Part shown: positions 60,892-64,000 of the stretch, piece after piece | How positions within the stretch are numbered: the stretch's first letter is position 1 | How the letters are laid out: each line of letters begins with the position of its first letter | Assembly: GCA_025055115.1 (NCBI GenBank) | Contig: JANWYJ010000089.1 | Span: 1 to 64,000 of the forward strand | Direction of reading: 5' to 3' | Source of the DNA: Gemmata sp. | GTDB taxonomy: Bacteria > Planctomycetota > Planctomycetia > Gemmatales > Gemmataceae | Length of the DNA stretch: 64,000 nt | Made by a program: the position numbers and the translations under genes | Notes under the pieces: model-generated | The model's input: the letters and a program-made list of their open reading frames with translations, nothing else | The model's database searches: none | What the model was told of the DNA's origin: nothing

Positions 60892-63800
60892 ATGACGACG
60901 GCGAGCGTGGCAGCGCCGGCGGATGCCGGATTGCGCGCCTTGACGGCGGAAATTCGTCGGGCGGCGGGGTGGAAGGAACTCCGAGAGGCCCTGGCCGCGC
61001 AGCGGAGCGGCACGATCGATGGCGCGTGGGGTTCGTCGGCGGCCTTGGCGGCCGCGGCCTTGGCCGCGGAGGCACCTGGCCTGCTCCTGGTCGTGGTTTC
61101 CAGCCCTGCTGAGGTTGGCCCGTGGGTGGAAGACATCGCCACCTTCAGTGGAACGCGCCCCGCGGTTTTCGAAGCCCTGGATACTTGGCCTGCCCCGGCT
61201 TCTTCCGGAAAACTTCACCCCCTGGTCACAGCTCGGTTGCGCTTGTTGCAACAACTGTTGCACGAACCGCCGCCGATTGTGGTGACCTGCGCCGCCGCGG
61301 TTTGTCAACCCGTGCCGGCCCGGGCCGATCTGGTGGCTGAGGGACGTGTGATCAAAACCGGTGATATCATCGCTCCAGAGGACCTTGCCCAATGGCTTGT
61401 TACACGCGGTTACAAGCGTGTCGAAGCGGTGGAATACCCCGGTGAATTCAGCAAACGCGGCGGTATTTGCGATATTTTTCCCCCCGATCATGCCGACCCG
61501 GTGCGGCTCGAATTCTTCGGGGACGAAGTGGAAAGCTTGCGCAGCTTCGCGGTGGGCAGTCAACGGAGTTTGGAAACGAAAAGCTGCGTCCGGCTGCTGC
61601 CGGTGCAATCGCAGCTGGCAGCCGCGCTGCGGGCAGCCCTGACAGATTACTTGCCGCAGTCGTCGTGGCTGGTGTTGTGCGAACCACGGGAATTGAAAGA
61701 GCAAGTCCAGCAATTTCACGAGCGGGTGGCCAGTACGGGGGATTTGTTCACACCCGAAGAAACACTGGCGCAGCTGATTCAGCGCCCGAATGTGGTGATT
61801 TCCGCATTGCCGCGCGTCAGTGTGGAAGCCGCTGTTCACCTGCGTGTTGAATCGGTCGAGCGTTTCAGCGGCAGTGTGCATCGTGTTCGCGACGAACTTG
61901 ACGCGATCGCCCACGCCGGGACCCAGCGCGTGCTGATCGCGTGCCAGACAGAAGCCGAAGTTCAGCGGCTCACGGAGGTGCTGAAAGCCGGCCGACTGGC
62001 CCAATCGCACCGCTTGCAACTGGTGTTGGGGCATGTGCGCGCAGGTTTCCGGCTGGTGGATGGTGGTGTGGTGGTATTGGGTAGCCACGAACTATTCCAC
62101 AAAGACTTGCTACCGCCGGGGGTAAAAGTCGCCACCGCCTCGAGCCGTACCATCGAAGCTCGGGCGATCGATTCATTCCTCGATCTCCGGGATGGCGATT
62201 ATGTTGTCCATGTCGCGCACGGGATTGCCCGCTTTCGCGGCATGACCATGCTGGACAAGTCGAGCGCGGAGGGCCACGGTTCACCCACGCTGGCCCAAGA
62301 AGAAAACCTCATTCTCGAATTCCGCGATGGCGTTTTGCTCTATGTCCCGGCCACGCGCATCGACCTGGTACAGAAGTACGTCGGCGGTGGGCAGGCGGAG
62401 CCGGAATTGAGCAAACTCGGCGGCACCGCATGGAACCGCAAAAAGGAGAAAGTCGCGCAAGCCGTACGCGACATGGCGGCTGAGATGCTGCAAATTCAGG
62501 CCCTGCGCCAAGCCGTACCCGGTTATGCCTTCGCCCCGGATAGCGACTGGCAAAAGGAGTTTGAAGCCGCCTTCCCATTCCAAGAAACCCCCGACCAGCT
62601 CTCGGCCATCGCCGAGGTCAAAGCTGATCTCGAGAAGGCCAAACCGATGGATCGGCTTTTGTGCGGCGATGTGGGTTACGGAAAAACGGAAATTGCCATC
62701 CGTGCGGCGTTCAAAGTCGTCGATAACGGGAAACAGGTCGCCATTCTCGTTCCCACCACGATTCTGGCGGAACAACACTACCGCACCTTCAGCCAGCGCT
62801 TCGCTGAGTATCCGTTTGTCGTCGATGTCATCAATCGCTTCAAAAGCCCCGCCCAGCAAAAAGAAACCCTGCAACGGCTGGCCAGCGGTGCCATCGACGT
62901 GATCGTGGGTACGCATCGGCTGTTGTCCGACGATGTCGTCTTCCAGGATTTGGGGCTAGTGGTCATTGACGAGGAACAACGTTTCGGCGTTGAACATAAG
63001 GAAAAACTCAAGCGGATACGCGCGGTGGTGGACGTACTCACCATGACCGCAACCCCCATTCCGCGCACCCTCCATACGGCCCTGTTGGGGATTCGCGAAA
63101 TCAGTAACCTCGAAACACCACCGCCAGATCGTCAACCGGTCGAAACGCGGATCATCCGATGGGACGATCAACTCATTCGCCGGGCGATTCTGCGCGAAAT
63201 GAACCGTGGCGGGCAGGTGTATTTTGTCCACAATCGGGTGCAGGACATTCACGAGATCGCCGACAAGGTGCGGATTCTGGTACCCGAAGCGCGAGTCGTT
63301 GTCGGTCATGGGCAGATGGAAGCCCAGGCCCTGGAAAAAGCGATGGTGGACTTCATCCGCAAACAAGCCGACATCCTCGTCGCCACGACCATCATCGAAA
63401 GCGGTTTAGATATCCCCAACGCCAACACCATCTTCATCGACGATGCCGATATCTACGGCCTGGCTGATTTGCACCAACTCCGTGGCCGCGTCGGCCGCTC
63501 GAAACACCGGGCGTATGCGTATTTCATCGTCAATCCGCTCAAACTGCTCAACCCAGCGGCCCAGCGGCGGCTGAAGGCCATCGAGGAATTCACGGAACTG
63601 GGGGCCGGGTTCAAAATTGCCCTGCGCGATTTGGAAATTCGCGGCGCAGGCAACATTCTCGGCCCGGAGCAAAGCGGCCACATCGCCGCCGTTGGCTACG
63701 AGTTGTATTGCCAGCTGTTGGAAAATGCCGTGCGGGCACTGCAGCATCTGCCGCCGCGCGTGGCCGTGGAAGTGAATGTCGATTTGCCCTGGCCGGCGTA

Positions 63801-64000
63801 CTTACCGCGCGACTATGTGCCAGGACAGAAACTGCGCATCGAAGTGTACCGCCGTCTGGCCCGCCTGCGCGACCCGGCGAAGTTGGCCGACTTCCGCAGC
63901 GAACTGCGCGATCGCTACGGTCCGCCGCCCGAACCGGTGGAATGGCTCCTCCGAACAACCGAAATTCGCTTGCTGTGTGTCCAGTGGCACATCAGCAGCA
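60892..64000 (+). CDS. mfd: Transcription-repair coupling factor Mfd (3' end beyond window)
   Basis: Open from 60892 to the window end (1036 codons); usual length is about 1100-1150, so roughly 100 residues are missing. Mfd removes RNA polymerase stalled at DNA damage and recruits UvrA. Visible: the N-terminal UvrB-like module (GSSAALAAAALAAEAPG...), GEFSKRGGICDIFPPDHADP, the RNA polymerase-interacting CarD-like domain (GDYVVHVAHGIARFRGMTML), and the translocase motifs LLCGDVGYGKTEIAIRAAF, VVIDEEQRFGVEHKEKLKRI, LTMTATPIPRTLHTALLGI, ATTIIESGLDIPNANTI and LRGRVGRSKHRAYAYF. Start: the ATG after AAGGAGATGGGTC. Confidence 0.95.
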   Translation, partial: MTTASVAAPADAGLRALTAEIRRAAGWKELREALAAQRSGTIDGAWGSSAALAAAALAAEAPGLLLVVVSSPAEVGPWVEDIATFSGTRPAVFEALDTWPAPASSGKLHPLVTARLRLLQQLLHEPPPIVVTCAAAVCQPVPARADLVAEGRVIKTGDIIAPEDLAQWLVTRGYKRVEAVEYPGEFSKRGGICDIFPPDHADPVRLEFFGDEVESLRSFAVGSQRSLETKSCVRLLPVQSQLAAALRAALTDYLPQSSWLVLCEPRELKEQVQQFHERVASTGDLFTPEETLAQLIQRPNVVISALPRVSVEAAVHLRVESVERFSGSVHRVRDELDAIAHAGTQRVLIACQTEAEVQRLTEVLKAGRLAQSHRLQLVLGHVRAGFRLVDGGVVVLGSHELFHKDLLPPGVKVATASSRTIEARAIDSFLDLRDGDYVVHVAHGIARFRGMTMLDKSSAEGHGSPTLAQEENLILEFRDGVLLYVPATRIDLVQKYVGGGQAEPELSKLGGTAWNRKKEKVAQAVRDMAAEMLQIQALRQAVPGYAFAPDSDWQKEFEAAFPFQETPDQLSAIAEVKADLEKAKPMDRLLCGDVGYGKTEIAIRAAFKVVDNGKQVAILVPTTILAEQHYRTFSQRFAEYPFVVDVINRFKSPAQQKETLQRLASGAIDVIVGTHRLLSDDVVFQDLGLVVIDEEQRFGVEHKEKLKRIRAVVDVLTMTATPIPRTLHTALLGIREISNLETPPPDRQPVETRIIRWDDQLIRRAILREMNRGGQVYFVHNRVQDIHEIADKVRILVPEARVVVGHGQMEAQALEKAMVDFIRKQADILVATTIIESGLDIPNANTIFIDDADIYGLADLHQLRGRVGRSKHRAYAYFIVNPLKLLNPAAQRRLKAIEEFTELGAGFKIALRDLEIRGAGNILGPEQSGHIAAVGYELYCQLLENAVRALQHLPPRVAVEVNVDLPWPAYLPRDYVPGQKLRIEVYRRLARLRDPAKLADFRSELRDRYGPPPEPVEWLLRTTEIRLLCVQWHISS

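Noticed and set aside
60631-62088. 485-residue minus-strand open frame
   Set aside because: Antisense to mfd and passing through the terminator; composition is typical of an antisense shadow in GC-rich DNA.

Overview
The window reads as a chromosomal segment of a planctomycete, most likely of the Gemmata lineage (Gemmataceae). The grounds are a GC-rich sequence, a surface protein opening with an LEDRAVPA motif, a BBP2-type porin, a DUF1080 (3-keto-disaccharide hydrolase) protein, a YHS-like secreted protein, and pseudopilins starting with MTLIELLVV-type segments. I found no rRNA, convincing tRNA, CRISPR array or intact insertion sequence. No database search was run; family names rest on motifs read by eye.

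Layout. 1-8.5 kb: a lipoprotein-like secreted protein, a degenerate Uma2-family protein, a YHS-like secreted protein, an FHA protein, ribose-phosphate pyrophosphokinase (prs), a zinc-ribbon membrane protein and phosphoglycerate dehydrogenase (serA). 8.9-11.5 kb: a cobalamin riboswitch with a plausible terminator platform, followed by a membrane protein, a BtuF-like cobalamin-binding protein and a DUF71/COG2102 PP-loop ATPase, which together look like a B12 uptake and salvage operon. 11.6-24.5 kb: a conserved unknown, an SDR oxidoreductase, Sua5/TsaC, a TPR protein, a BBP2 porin, an amino-methyltransferase next to a histidine kinase with OB-like sensor repeats, and a GT39-type glycosyltransferase. 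24.6-35.5 kb: a SWIM-SNF2 helicase, a 1131-residue beta-helix/FG-GAP surface protein, DUF1080, a PlsY-DUF4149 fusion and small secreted proteins. 35.6-43.6 kb: pyrF, an alpha/beta hydrolase and RNase R (one minus-strand group), an OB-HD 3'-5' exonuclease-like protein with a DCC-family protein, panB and a WD40 protein.

43.9-60.7 kb is one long plus-strand cluster for a type IV pilus/type II secretion-like machine: two GspE/PilB assembly ATPases flanking a PilT retraction ATPase, one GspF/PilC, five pseudopilins with the +5 glutamate, and a giant 1493-residue GspK-like protein, closed by a very clear intrinsic terminator at 60661-60697. No secretin, GspC/L/M or prepilin peptidase is present here. 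The window ends inside mfd.

The most unusual property is seen between the genes. More than twenty intergenic sites carry short direct or tandem duplications (units of 12-38 bases, mostly 2-5 copies), each of a different sequence. Several duplicate the edge of a neighbouring gene with its start or stop codon. The best case is a 23-base unit repeated five times before plsY, where the upstream copies each present a start codon followed by a two- or three-codon mini-ORF. A second structural surprise is a nested inverted-repeat leader (45819-45942) upstream of pilT that could fold as a three-way junction.
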